Assembly: GCA_910579595.1 (NCBI GenBank)
Contig: CAJTVM010000049.1
Coordinates: 1 to 20,536 of the forward strand
From: an uncultured Oscillospiraceae bacterium
GTDB lineage: Bacteria; Bacillota; Clostridia; Oscillospirales; Oscillospiraceae
Length of the DNA stretch: 20,536 nucleotides
Direction: 5' to 3'
The notes beneath the pieces are model-generated. The model saw only the letters and a program-made list of their open reading frames with translations. It ran no database searches and was not told the DNA's origin. Numbering within the stretch: the first letter of the stretch is position 1; each line of letters starts with the position of its first letter. Shown piece after piece: positions 5,215 through 13,391 of this stretch. The position numbers were made by a program, and so were the translations under genes.

Positions 5215-7260
5215 CTAAACCTCCCGCTTTTCCCGGCGCAGGACGATGTTTTCCCGCTCCACCGACAGGCACAGGGTGTCTCCCGCCGACAGGCTTTCCG
5301 ACAGCAGCATATCGGCGGCGGGTTCCTCCACCCGCCTGCGCACGGCGCGGCGGATGGGCCGGGCGCCCTGTTCCCGCTCCATCCCGGGGTCGGCCAGCAG
5401 GGACACCGCGTCCCATTTGGCGTCCAGATCCACCCCCAGCTCGGACAGGCGGCCCCGCACGCCTCCCAGCAGGCGCAGGGCGATGCGTTCCAAATCCCGG
5501 CGTTCCAGCCGGTCAAACAGAATGACCTCGTCCAGGCGGTTGAGGAATTCCGGCTTGAACCGGTCCTTCAGCTCCGCCATCACCGCCTCCCGGCGCTTGT
5601 CGTCGGAGCTGCCCCCGGCGAAACCCAGGGGAGGGGCCTTGCTCACCAGCTTCTGTGCCCCGATGTTGGAGGTCATTACCACCACCGTGTTGCGGAAATC
5701 CGCCTTCCGGCCCTGGCCGTCGGTGAGCTGGCCGTCTTCCATCACCTGGAGGAGGATGTTCTGCAAATCGTCATGGGCCTTTTCCAGCTCATCGAACAGC
5801 ACCACCGACCAGGGGCGGCGGCGTACCTGCTCGGTGAGCTGGCCCCCCTCCTCGTGGCCCACATAGCCGGGGGGCGAGCCAACCAGCCGGGAGGCGGTGT
5901 GCTTTTCCATATACTCGGACATATCAAAGCGGATCATGGCGTCCTCGCTGCCGAACAGCGCCGCCGCCAGGGCGCGGCACAGCTCCGTTTTGCCCACCCC
6001 GGTGGGGCCCAGGAACAGGAACACCCCGATGGGGCGGTTGGGTTCCTTCAGCCCAACCCGGCTGCGGCGGATGGCGGCGGCCACGGCGGCTACCGCCTTG
6101 TCCTGCCCCACCACCCGGCGGTGGAGCTCCCCCTCCAGCTCCAGCAGGCGGCGCGCTTCCCCTTTGGTGATGGACTCCAAGGGGATGCCCGTCCACTGGG
6201 CCAGCACCGCCGCGATGTCCTCCCTGGACAGCTCCCGGGCCACGCCGTTTTTCTGCCGGTTCTGCTTGCGGTCCAGCTCCCGGCGGAAGTCTGCCTCCGC
6301 GTCCCGGAGCATAGCCGCCCGCTCAAAGTCCTGCATGGCGATGGCCTGGGCCTTTTCCCGGGCCGCCCGCTCCGCCCGTTCGGACAGGGAACGCAGGGCG
6401 ATGGGCACTTCCTCCTCCATACGCAGCCGCGCGGCCCCTTCGTCAATGAGGTCGATGGCCTTATCCGGCAGGAACCGGTCGGGCAGATAGCGCTGGCTCA
6501 GCTCCACCGCCGCGTCGATGGCCTCGTCAGAGATGGCAAGGCCGTGGTGCTCTTCGTACCGGCGGCGCAGCCCTCGGAGGATGGCCTTGGCCTGTTCGGG
6601 GGTGGGTTCCGCCACCCGTACGGGCTGAAAGCGCCGCTCCAGCGCCGCGTCCTTTTCGATATACTTGCGGTACTCCTCGTTGGTGGTGGCCCCGACAACC
6701 TGGATTTCTCCCCGGCTCAGGGCGGGCTTGAGGATGTTGGCCGCGTCGATGGCCCCCTCGGCGGAGCCTGCCCCTACAATATTGTGCAGCTCGTCCAGGA
6801 ACAAAATTACGTTCCTGGCCCGGCGCACCTCGGCCAGCACCTGGTTTACCCGCTCCTCAAACTCGCCCCGGTACTTGGTGCCCGCCACCATGGACACCAG
6901 ATCCAGCGCCAGCAGACGCTTGCCCCGCAGGGGCTCGGGCACCGCCCCGGAAGCCATGCGCAGGGCCAGGCCCTCCGCCACCGCCGTCTTACCCACCCCT
7001 GGATCGCCAATGAGGGCGGGGTTGTTTTTCGTCCGCCGGGCCAGGATCTGGATGACCCGGCCCACCTCCTTGTCCCGGCCCACCAGGGGGTCCAGCGCCC
7101 CCGCGGCCGCCAGCCGGGTGAGATCCCGGGAGAACCGGTCGGTGAGGCGGGTGTCCGAACCCTCTTTCGTCCGGGGGCGTTCCTCCCGGTAGAGGGCCTG
7201 GGGATCCCTCTGGCCGGGGGCGGCGTCCTTTGGCTGCTGCTTTTTTTCCCAATCCATCAT
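5215..7260 (-). CDS. clpC: ClpC-type AAA+ unfoldase lacking the N-terminal Clp domain
   Basis: This 681-residue protein is a Hsp100 ATPase that unfolds substrates for the ClpP peptidase. AAA+ module 1 has Walker A GDPGVGKT (85-92), Walker B ILFLDE (151-157) and arginine fingers in LERRF (near 209). The short middle domain contains a UVR-like motif (about 304-328), typical of ClpC. Module 2 has Walker A GPTGVGKT (418-425), Walker B VVLFDELEKA (about 486-495), an LGF tripeptide (545-547) at the place of the ClpP-binding loop, and sensor 2 GARPIRR (632-638). ClpC proteins are normally above 800 residues; here module 1 starts almost at once, so the N-domain that binds substrates and adaptors is absent. 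No zinc finger of the ClpE type is present. The start is the ATG at 7260, with GAGAGG seven bases upstream; a longer frame to 7311 lacks support. Confidence 0.88.
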   Translation of the reverse strand: MMDWEKKQQPKDAAPGQRDPQALYREERPRTKEGSDTRLTDRFSRDLTRLAAAGALDPLVGRDKEVGRVIQILARRTKNNPALIGDPGVGKTAVAEGLALRMASGAVPEPLRGKRLLALDLVSMVAGTKYRGEFEERVNQVLAEVRRARNVILFLDELHNIVGAGSAEGAIDAANILKPALSRGEIQVVGATTNEEYRKYIEKDAALERRFQPVRVAEPTPEQAKAILRGLRRRYEEHHGLAISDEAIDAAVELSQRYLPDRFLPDKAIDLIDEGAARLRMEEEVPIALRSLSERAERAAREKAQAIAMQDFERAAMLRDAEADFRRELDRKQNRQKNGVARELSREDIAAVLAQWTGIPLESITKGEARRLLELEGELHRRVVGQDKAVAAVAAAIRRSRVGLKEPNRPIGVFLFLGPTGVGKTELCRALAAALFGSEDAMIRFDMSEYMEKHTASRLVGSPPGYVGHEEGGQLTEQVRRRPWSVVLFDELEKAHDDLQNILLQVMEDGQLTDGQGRKADFRNTVVVMTSNIGAQKLVSKAPPLGFAGGSSDDKRREAVMAELKDRFKPEFLNRLDEVILFDRLERRDLERIALRLLGGVRGRLSELGVDLDAKWDAVSLLADPGMEREQGARPIRRAVRRRVEEPAADMLLSESLSAGDTLCLSVERENIVLRREKREV

Positions 7261-7362
7261 AAAAAAACCTCTCAACCGTTGAAAAAATCTGAGCCGTTCC
7301 ATACGATACAACTCCCATCGCCGGATATCTTTCTTTGGAGAGGATGGGAATTTTTAGCCGAA

Positions 7363-7368
7363 ATTATA
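7363..7368 (-). promoter_or_regulatory. Possible -10 element for the ClpC-like gene
   Basis: Read on the minus strand, TATAAT lies about 100 bases upstream of the start at 7260. A good -35 hexamer is not seen 17 bases upstream (TGAAAT only). A single GGTCAAA, the half-site of the CtsR heat-shock repressor, lies nearby on the plus strand (7379-7385), but the tandem partner is missing. Confidence 0.35.
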
Positions 7369-7393
7369 CCTGCATCCCGGTCAAAATTTCATA

Positions 7394-7421
7394 TTGCATT
7401 TTTCCGCGGATATGTTACAAT
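7394..7421 (+). promoter_or_regulatory. Sigma-A promoter of the ferredoxin gene
   Basis: TTGCAT (7394-7399), 16 bases, then TACAAT (7416-7421), preceded by TG at 7413-7414 as in extended -10 promoters. The leader is about 40 bases and carries GGAGGTG at 7453-7459. Confidence 0.7.
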
Positions 7422-7467
7422 AGAAGTCGGTTCAAAACACAATCTGCATTTTGGAGGTGTATGTTAC

Positions 7468-7638
7468 ATGGCACGTAAGATTACTGACGCTTGCGTTTCC
7501 TGCGGCGCTTGCGAGAGTTCCTGCCCCGTGGGCGCTATCTCCATGGGCGACGACCACATGGTCATCGACGCCGGCGCTTGCATCGACTGCGGCGCTTGCG
7601 AGGGCACCTGCCCCATGAGCGCTATCGAGGCTGAGTAA
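7468..7638 (+). CDS. 2[4Fe-4S] ferredoxin
   Basis: This 56-residue ferredoxin is a soluble one-electron carrier for pyruvate:ferredoxin oxidoreductase, hydrogenase, Rnf or electron-bifurcating enzymes in anaerobes. Two classical cluster motifs are complete: C9, C12, C15, C19-P20 and C38, C41, C44, C48-P49. Each motif gives three cysteines to one cluster and its last cysteine to the other. The protein is a visible internal duplication, and even the DNA keeps a 15-base identity (TGCGGCGCTTGCGAG at 7501-7515 and 7588-7602). The ATG at 7468 has GGAGGTG eight bases upstream; an ATG at 7461 hits a stop after five codons. The gene has its own promoter and terminator and is probably highly expressed. 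Its partners cannot be told from the neighbours. Confidence 0.96.
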   Translation: MARKITDACVSCGACESSCPVGAISMGDDHMVIDAGACIDCGACEGTCPMSAIEAE

Positions 7639-7674
7639 CAAGGCAGAAAAAATTAGGCTCCCGCTTTCCGCACC

Positions 7675-7698
7675 GGAAGGCCGGGGGCCTTCTTTTTA
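7675..7698 (+). terminator. Intrinsic terminator of the ferredoxin gene
   Basis: GAAGGCC (7676-7682) and GGCCTTC (7686-7692) pair around GGG and are followed by TTTTT. This is a compact, typical rho-independent terminator 37 bases after the ferredoxin stop. Confidence 0.85.
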
Positions 7699-7817
7699 TC
7701 CCTCCCGCGCAAGGCCCTGGGAGACAGGGGGTATTCCTCATTTTTCCTTGGGCATACTGACAAATCTGCCGCTGCTTTCCGGCATTCTTAGTCCGCACAT
7801 TGGGCAAAATGCTGATT

Positions 7818-7835
7818 TTGTGCAAAAATTAACAT
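7818..7835. promoter_or_regulatory. Possible Rex (redox repressor) operator upstream of pckA
   Basis: TTGTGCAAAAATTAACAT compares with the clostridial Rex consensus TTGTTAANNNNTTAACAA. The second half-site matches six of seven positions and the first five of seven. It ends 17 bases before the proposed -35 of pckA. Rex senses the NADH/NAD ratio and controls fermentation genes in many Firmicutes. The match was judged by eye only, and the site does not overlap the core promoter. Confidence 0.3.
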
Positions 7836-7852
7836 AGTTGGCGAAATTGACA

Positions 7853-7881
7853 TGGAAATACGGGAAAATCTGTGTTATACT
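7853..7881 (+). promoter_or_regulatory. Promoter of pckA
   Basis: TATACT (7876-7881) with TG at 7873-7874 forms an extended -10 element, and TGGAAA (7853-7858) is a weak -35 at 17 bases. A perfect TTGACA at 7847-7852 is 23 bases from the -10, too far for normal use. Transcription would start near 7888, giving a leader of about 95 bases. Confidence 0.6.
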
Positions 7882-7889
7882 GCGTAATC

Positions 7890-7910
7890 GGTGGGGACGG
7901 TATCCCCACC
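7890..7910 (+). promoter_or_regulatory. Hairpin at the 5' end of the pckA leader
   Basis: GGTGGGGA (7890-7897) and TCCCCACC (7903-7910) form a perfect 8-bp stem around CGGTA, almost exactly at the predicted transcript start. No T-run follows, so it is not a terminator. It may protect the mRNA 5' end or be a DNA operator. Confidence 0.5.
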
Positions 7911-7981
7911 GCAATCGCCGGCCCGCGCCCCCGAAGCAATTACTGGGCGCTGTACGCATACTTTATGAGGAGGAAACATCT

Positions 7982-9586
<1,605 letters not shown>

Positions 9587-9623
9587 TCCACACGAACTCA
9601 ACCAACTTAGACCAATCCGGCGG

Positions 9624-9659
9624 CAGAGGCGCTGTGCAGCGGCGCAGCGCCTCTGTTTT
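9624..9659 (+). terminator. Terminator or attenuator between pckA and the decarboxylase operon
   Basis: CAGAGGCGCTG (9624-9634) and CAGCGCCTCTG (9645-9655) form a perfect 11-bp stem with a ten-base loop, followed by TTTT. The T-run is short. I see no clear promoter between this stem and the next gene at 9709, so partial read-through from pckA may drive the downstream operon. Confidence 0.65.
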
Positions 9660-9708
9660 CCGGTGGGAACGCGATTCCGGTTCAAGAGAAATTTGGAGGT
9701 GTATCCAT

Positions 9709-11112
9709 TTGAAGAAAAAGGTTCAGATCACGGAGACCGTATTGCGTGACGCCAACCAGTCCCTGATGGCCACCCGTCTGCCCTACACCGACTACGCCGA
9801 CATCCTGTCCACCATGGACAAGGCCGGTTACTACTCGGTGGAGTGCTGGGGCGGCGCCACCTTTGACTCCTGCCTGCGCTACCTGGGTGAGGATCCCTGG
9901 GAGCGGCTGCGCAACATCCGCAAGAATATGCCCAACACCCGCCTGCAGATGTTGCTGCGCGGCCAGAACCTGCTGGGCTACAAGCACTACCACGACGACG
10001 TAGTGGAGAAGTTTGTGGAGCTGTCCATCAAAAACGGTATCGATGTCATCCGCATTTTTGATGCCCTGAACGACTTCCGCAACATCAAGACCGCCCTGGA
10101 GGCCACCAAGAAGTACGCCAACAAGCGCACGGTCGCTTCCGGTTGTATCTCCTACACCCAGAGTCCGGTGCACACCGTGGCCAAGTACGTGGAGATGTGC
10201 AAGGAGCTTAAGAACATGGGCTTCGACACCATCTGCCTGAAGGACATGGCGGGCACCATGAGCCCCTTCGAGGCCGAGGGCCTGATCAAGGGCATTAAGG
10301 ACGCCATCGGCGACACTCCCATCATCCTGCACACCCACTGCACCACCGGTATGGCCTACATGACCCTCACCAAGGCCATCGAGTCCGGGGTGGACGTCAT
10401 CGATACCGCCACCTCCTGCTTCTCCAACGGCACCAGCCAGCCCGCCACCGAAACCATGTTCTATGCCATGCAGCAGTACGGCATTGAAAACGGCTTGAAC
10501 GAGGACGTGATCAACAAGGTCAACGACTACTTCAAACCCATCAAGCAGAAGTACGTGGATTCCGGCCTCATCAACCCCAAGAGTATGGCCACCGATTCCC
10601 AGGCCCTGGTGTACAAGGTGCCCGGCGGTATGCTGTCCAACATGATTGCCAACTTGAAGGATCTGAACGCCATGGACAAGTTCGATGCCGCCCTGGCCGA
10701 GATCCCCAGCGTCCGCGCCGATCTGGGCTATCCCCCGCTGGTCACCCCGCTGTCCCAGATGGTGGGTAACCAGGCGGTCACTAACGTCCTCATGGGCGAG
10801 CGCTACAAGCAGATTTCCAAGGAGATCAAGAACTACTTTAAGGGCGACTACGGCATCGCTCCCGGCGAGGTCAGCAAGGAACTGGAGACTAAGATCCTGG
10901 GCGAGGGCGGCAAGCCCACCGACTGCCGGGTGGAGGACTCCAAGCGCACCGGCGAGGAGTTCAAGGCCGCCAAGGAGGCTCTGGGCGACCTGTGCCGCTC
11001 CGAGGAGGATATGATGAGCTATATCTGCTTCCCCGACCAGGCGGAGAAGTTCTTCAAGGAGCGCCTGGCCAAGGAAGAAAACATCGCCACCTACACCATC
11101 ACCGAGGCGTAA
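9709..11112 (+). CDS. oadA: Oxaloacetate decarboxylase alpha subunit, carboxyltransferase only
   Basis: This 467-residue protein moves the carboxyl group of oxaloacetate onto biotin, releasing pyruvate. The fold is the pyruvate carboxylase/transcarboxylase 5S type: RDANQSLMATR (13-23) is the conserved active-site strand, K178 in CLKDMAG is the likely carbamylated lysine, and H208/H210 in HTHCTTGMA bind the metal. The C-terminal biotin domain of enterobacterial OadA is absent; the carrier is encoded separately two genes downstream. The start is inferred to be TTG at 9709, because GGAGGTG (9695-9701) is seven bases upstream and no ATG or GTG gives a sensible start; the open frame further upstream runs back across the terminator. 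The substrate is oxaloacetate rather than methylmalonyl-CoA, because methylmalonyl-CoA decarboxylase uses an unrelated 12S-type subunit. Pyruvate carboxylase subunit B is the nearest alternative. Confidence 0.93.
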   Translation: MKKKVQITETVLRDANQSLMATRLPYTDYADILSTMDKAGYYSVECWGGATFDSCLRYLGEDPWERLRNIRKNMPNTRLQMLLRGQNLLGYKHYHDDVVEKFVELSIKNGIDVIRIFDALNDFRNIKTALEATKKYANKRTVASGCISYTQSPVHTVAKYVEMCKELKNMGFDTICLKDMAGTMSPFEAEGLIKGIKDAIGDTPIILHTHCTTGMAYMTLTKAIESGVDVIDTATSCFSNGTSQPATETMFYAMQQYGIENGLNEDVINKVNDYFKPIKQKYVDSGLINPKSMATDSQALVYKVPGGMLSNMIANLKDLNAMDKFDAALAEIPSVRADLGYPPLVTPLSQMVGNQAVTNVLMGERYKQISKEIKNYFKGDYGIAPGEVSKELETKILGEGGKPTDCRVEDSKRTGEEFKAAKEALGDLCRSEEDMMSYICFPDQAEKFFKERLAKEENIATYTITEA

Positions 11113-11124
11113 GGGGGGAGCGGT

Positions 11125-11472
11125 ATGAATACTCTTGCGCTTACTGCCGCAAATCTGGAGGTTGGTGATGCCGGCATCACCGCAGTGTTAGGTTATATTG
11201 TGGTGTTTTTTGGCCTGGTGCTGCTGATGGCTGTGGTGATTATTATGGGTAAGGCCATGGAGGGCACCAACAAGAAGGTTGAGGCTCCCGCCCCTGCCGT
11301 GCCCGCCGCCCCTGTGGCTCCTGCCGCGCCCCCGGCCCCCGGCAGCGCCGGCGAGGTCAAGCTGTTCGACGTGCCCGACAAGGAGGCCGCCATGATTATG
11401 GCGATTGTGGCCGACAAGATGGGCAAGCCGCTGAACGAGCTGCGCTTCAAGTCCATTAAGGAGGTCAAGTGA
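11125..11472 (+). CDS. Small membrane subunit of sodium-pumping decarboxylase (OadG-like)
   Basis: This 115-residue protein has one transmembrane helix (about 19-41), an Ala/Pro-rich flexible linker (about 53-74) and a short C-terminal helix region ending in NELRFKSIKEVK. This layout matches the gamma subunit of oxaloacetate decarboxylase and the delta subunit of methylmalonyl-CoA decarboxylase. Those subunits hold the soluble carboxyltransferase to the membrane beta subunit. Sequence conservation in this family is low, so the call leans on layout and gene order. GGGGGGAG at 11113-11120 lies between the alpha-subunit stop and this ATG. The biotin carrier gene starts one base after its stop, suggesting translational coupling. 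Confidence 0.85.
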   Translation: MNTLALTAANLEVGDAGITAVLGYIVVFFGLVLLMAVVIIMGKAMEGTNKKVEAPAPAVPAAPVAPAAPPAPGSAGEVKLFDVPDKEAAMIMAIVADKMGKPLNELRFKSIKEVK

Positions 11473-11473
11473 A

Positions 11474-11875
11474 ATGAAATATAAAGTGACCCTGAACGGC
11501 CGCACCTACGAGGTGGAGGTGGACGCCGGGAAAGCCATGCTGACCGACGAGTATGAGGCCTTTGCCCCGGCCCCTGCGGCCCCCGCCGCCCCCGCTGCTG
11601 CGGCTCCCGCCGCCGCGCCCGCCCCGGCTGCCGCACCCGCTGCCGCCGCTGTCACCGCCGCCGGCGAGCCCGTCAACTCCCCCATGCCCGGCACCATTCT
11701 CCGGGTGGAGGTAGCCCAGGGCGCCGCCGTCAAGGAGGGCCAGCTGCTGGTGGTGCTGGAGGCCATGAAGATGGAAAACGAGATCCTCGCTCCCAAGGAC
11801 GGCACCGTCGCTCAGGTGGTCGTGCAGAAGGGCAGCCATGTGGAGACTGGTTCGCCGCTGATCGTCCTGGCGTAA
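11474..11875 (+). CDS. Biotin carboxyl carrier protein of the decarboxylase
   Basis: This 133-residue protein carries biotin between the carboxyltransferase and the membrane beta subunit. Residues 1-30 form a short N-terminal beta module beginning MKYKVTLNGRTYEVEV. An extreme Ala/Pro linker follows (about 31-66). The biotinyl domain (68-133) starts at VNSPMPGTI and contains EAMKMENE with K99 as the biotin attachment lysine. Such linkers let the biotin arm swing between sites. In the enterobacterial enzyme this domain is fused to the alpha subunit; here it is separate, as in methylmalonyl-CoA decarboxylase and glutaconyl-CoA decarboxylase. AAGGAGGT at the end of the previous gene (about 11458-11465) is its ribosome binding site. 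Confidence 0.95.
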   Translation: MKYKVTLNGRTYEVEVDAGKAMLTDEYEAFAPAPAAPAAPAAAAPAAAPAPAAAPAAAAVTAAGEPVNSPMPGTILRVEVAQGAAVKEGQLLVVLEAMKMENEILAPKDGTVAQVVVQKGSHVETGSPLIVLA

Positions 11876-11887
11876 GGAGGGGCTTCT

Positions 11888-13321
11888 ATGAATATCTTGG
11901 AAACCCTGTCCAAGCTGGCCACCGAGTCCGGCTTCGCCGGGTTCTTTGCGGCGGGCGGCTGGAAAAACCTTGTTATGATTGCCATTGCCTGCGTGCTGCT
12001 TTACCTGGGCATTGGCAAGAAGTTCGAGCCGCTGCTGCTGGTGGGCATTGCCTTCGGTGTGCTGCTGACCAATATCCCCGGCGCTGGGCTGTACCACATG
12101 GGAATGTGGGACGCCTACGTCTATGAGTGTCCCTATGACGCCGCCAATGATTATGCCCTCTACAACGCGGCGGAGGAGCGCGGCTATACTCAGGAGGAGT
12201 ATTACTATTACGTGTTCGCCAGGGGCTGCGGCCATACCACCGAGCAGATTGAGGCGTATTTCGCTAATATGGCGGAAAACGGCAGCGATCTCATGACCGA
12301 TGTTCAGGCCCTGTCCACCTCCGATGCTCTCGATGAGGACGTGGTGACCGCCATCGACTCGAACCTCAAATCGGAGCTGTCCTTCACCGACATCATCCAT
12401 CTGGGCGGCCTGCTGGACATCCTGTATATCGGCGTCAAGGCTGGCGTGTACCCCTGCCTGATCTTCATTGGCGTGGGCGCCATGACCGACTTCGGGCCGC
12501 TGATTGCCCGGCCTTCCTCTATGCTTATGGGCGCGGCAGCGCAGATGGGCGTGTTCTTTGCCTTCTTCGGCGCTTGCCTGCTGGGCTTTGCTGGCAACGT
12601 TGCCGCCGCCATCGGCATCATCGGCGGCGCGGACGGACCGACGGCTATCTATCTAACAACGAAGCTGGCTCCGGCATTCCTGGGTCCCATTGCTATCGCC
12701 GCCTACTCCTATATGGCCCTGATCCCCATGATCCAGAAGCCCCTCATGCGGGCAATGACCACGGAAAAGGAGCGCAAGACCAAGATGGAGCAGGCCCGGA
12801 CGGTGTCCAAGGTGGAGAAGATCGTGTTCCCCATCCTGGTGGCTACCTTCGTCATCCTGCTGATTCCCTCTACCGCCCCCCTCATTGGCTGCCTGATGTT
12901 CGGCAATCTGCTGAAGGAAACCGGCGTCACAGAGCGCTTGTCTGACACCGCCCAGAATTCCCTGATGAACATTGTTACCCTGTTCCTGGGCATCAGTGTT
13001 GGCGCTACCACCGTGGCATCCCGCTTCCTGTCCCTCCAGACCCTGATGATCGTGGTGCTGGGCGTTATTGCCTTTATGTTCTCCACCATCGGTGGCCTGC
13101 TTATGGGTAAACTTATGTATAAGCTGTCCGGCGGCAAAATCAATCCGCTGATCGGTTCTGCGGGTGTGTCCGCTGTTCCCATGGCGGCCCGTGTGTCCCA
13201 GGACGTGGGCCGGGAGGCCAACCCCAACAATTTCCTGCTGATGCACGCCATGGGTCCCAATGTGGCTGGTGTTATCGGATCCGCTATCGCGGCTGGTTTC
13301 CTGCTGGCCCGTTTCGGCTGA
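11888..13321 (+). CDS. oadB: Sodium-translocating decarboxylase beta subunit
   Basis: This 477-residue integral membrane protein decarboxylates carboxybiotin and exports sodium ions. The conserved core is clear: KKFEPLLLVGIAFGVLLTN (44-62), GVGAMTDFGPLIARPS (195-210) with D201 equivalent to the essential aspartate of Klebsiella OadB, IIGGADGPTAIYL, AAYSYMALIP, and the C-terminal NPLIGSAGVSAVPMAARVS and HAMGPNVAGVIGSAIAAG. Between residues 69 and 172 lies a soluble, acid- and tyrosine-rich insertion, longer than the corresponding segment of the Klebsiella protein (about 433 residues in all). AAGGAGGGG (11874-11882) is the ribosome binding site, overlapping the carrier stop. As the last gene of the operon it is followed by a strong terminator. 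Sodium rather than proton coupling is inferred from the family. Confidence 0.95.
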   Translation: MNILETLSKLATESGFAGFFAAGGWKNLVMIAIACVLLYLGIGKKFEPLLLVGIAFGVLLTNIPGAGLYHMGMWDAYVYECPYDAANDYALYNAAEERGYTQEEYYYYVFARGCGHTTEQIEAYFANMAENGSDLMTDVQALSTSDALDEDVVTAIDSNLKSELSFTDIIHLGGLLDILYIGVKAGVYPCLIFIGVGAMTDFGPLIARPSSMLMGAAAQMGVFFAFFGACLLGFAGNVAAAIGIIGGADGPTAIYLTTKLAPAFLGPIAIAAYSYMALIPMIQKPLMRAMTTEKERKTKMEQARTVSKVEKIVFPILVATFVILLIPSTAPLIGCLMFGNLLKETGVTERLSDTAQNSLMNIVTLFLGISVGATTVASRFLSLQTLMIVVLGVIAFMFSTIGGLLMGKLMYKLSGGKINPLIGSAGVSAVPMAARVSQDVGREANPNNFLLMHAMGPNVAGVIGSAIAAGFLLARFG

Positions 13322-13340
13322 GAGTTCCTTTGCATCATCA

Positions 13341-13376
13341 AAAGCCCGCCCGGGTTTGACCGGGCGGGCTTTTCTT
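13341..13376. terminator. Strong, probably bidirectional terminator
   Basis: AAAGCCCGCCCGG (13341-13353) and CCGGGCGGGCTTT (13360-13372) form a perfect 13-bp stem, followed by T-rich sequence on both strands. It separates the decarboxylase operon from the convergent phosphatase-fold gene. Confidence 0.92.
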
Positions 13377-13391
13377 GTGGGTACCGGATGT

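Noticed and set aside
7379..7385. GGTCAAA, a CtsR heat-shock operator half-site near the ClpC-like gene
   Set aside because: CtsR sites are tandem heptads; the second copy is missing at the required spacing. A single 7-mer is likely chance.
5773..7638. Open frame of 621 codons on the plus strand that ends in frame with the ferredoxin
   Set aside because: Most of it is antisense to the ClpC-like gene. Only the last 56 codons are the ferredoxin, which has its own promoter, ribosome binding site and start.
7847..7852. Perfect TTGACA upstream of pckA as -35
   Set aside because: It lies 23 bases from TATACT, too far for sigma-A. The extended -10 with the weak TGGAAA at 17 bases fits better.
7838..7981. 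N-terminal extension of the pckA reading frame
   Set aside because: It would start upstream of the promoter and cross the leader hairpin. The ATG at 7982 has a strong GAGGAGG site and gives the family's usual N-terminus.
11290..11670. Repetitive Ala/Pro-coding DNA in the small subunit and biotin carrier genes as possible repeats
   Set aside because: It is explained by the flexible Ala/Pro linkers typical of biotin-carrier and OadG-like proteins. There is no regular DNA period of the kind seen in CRISPR or tandem repeats.
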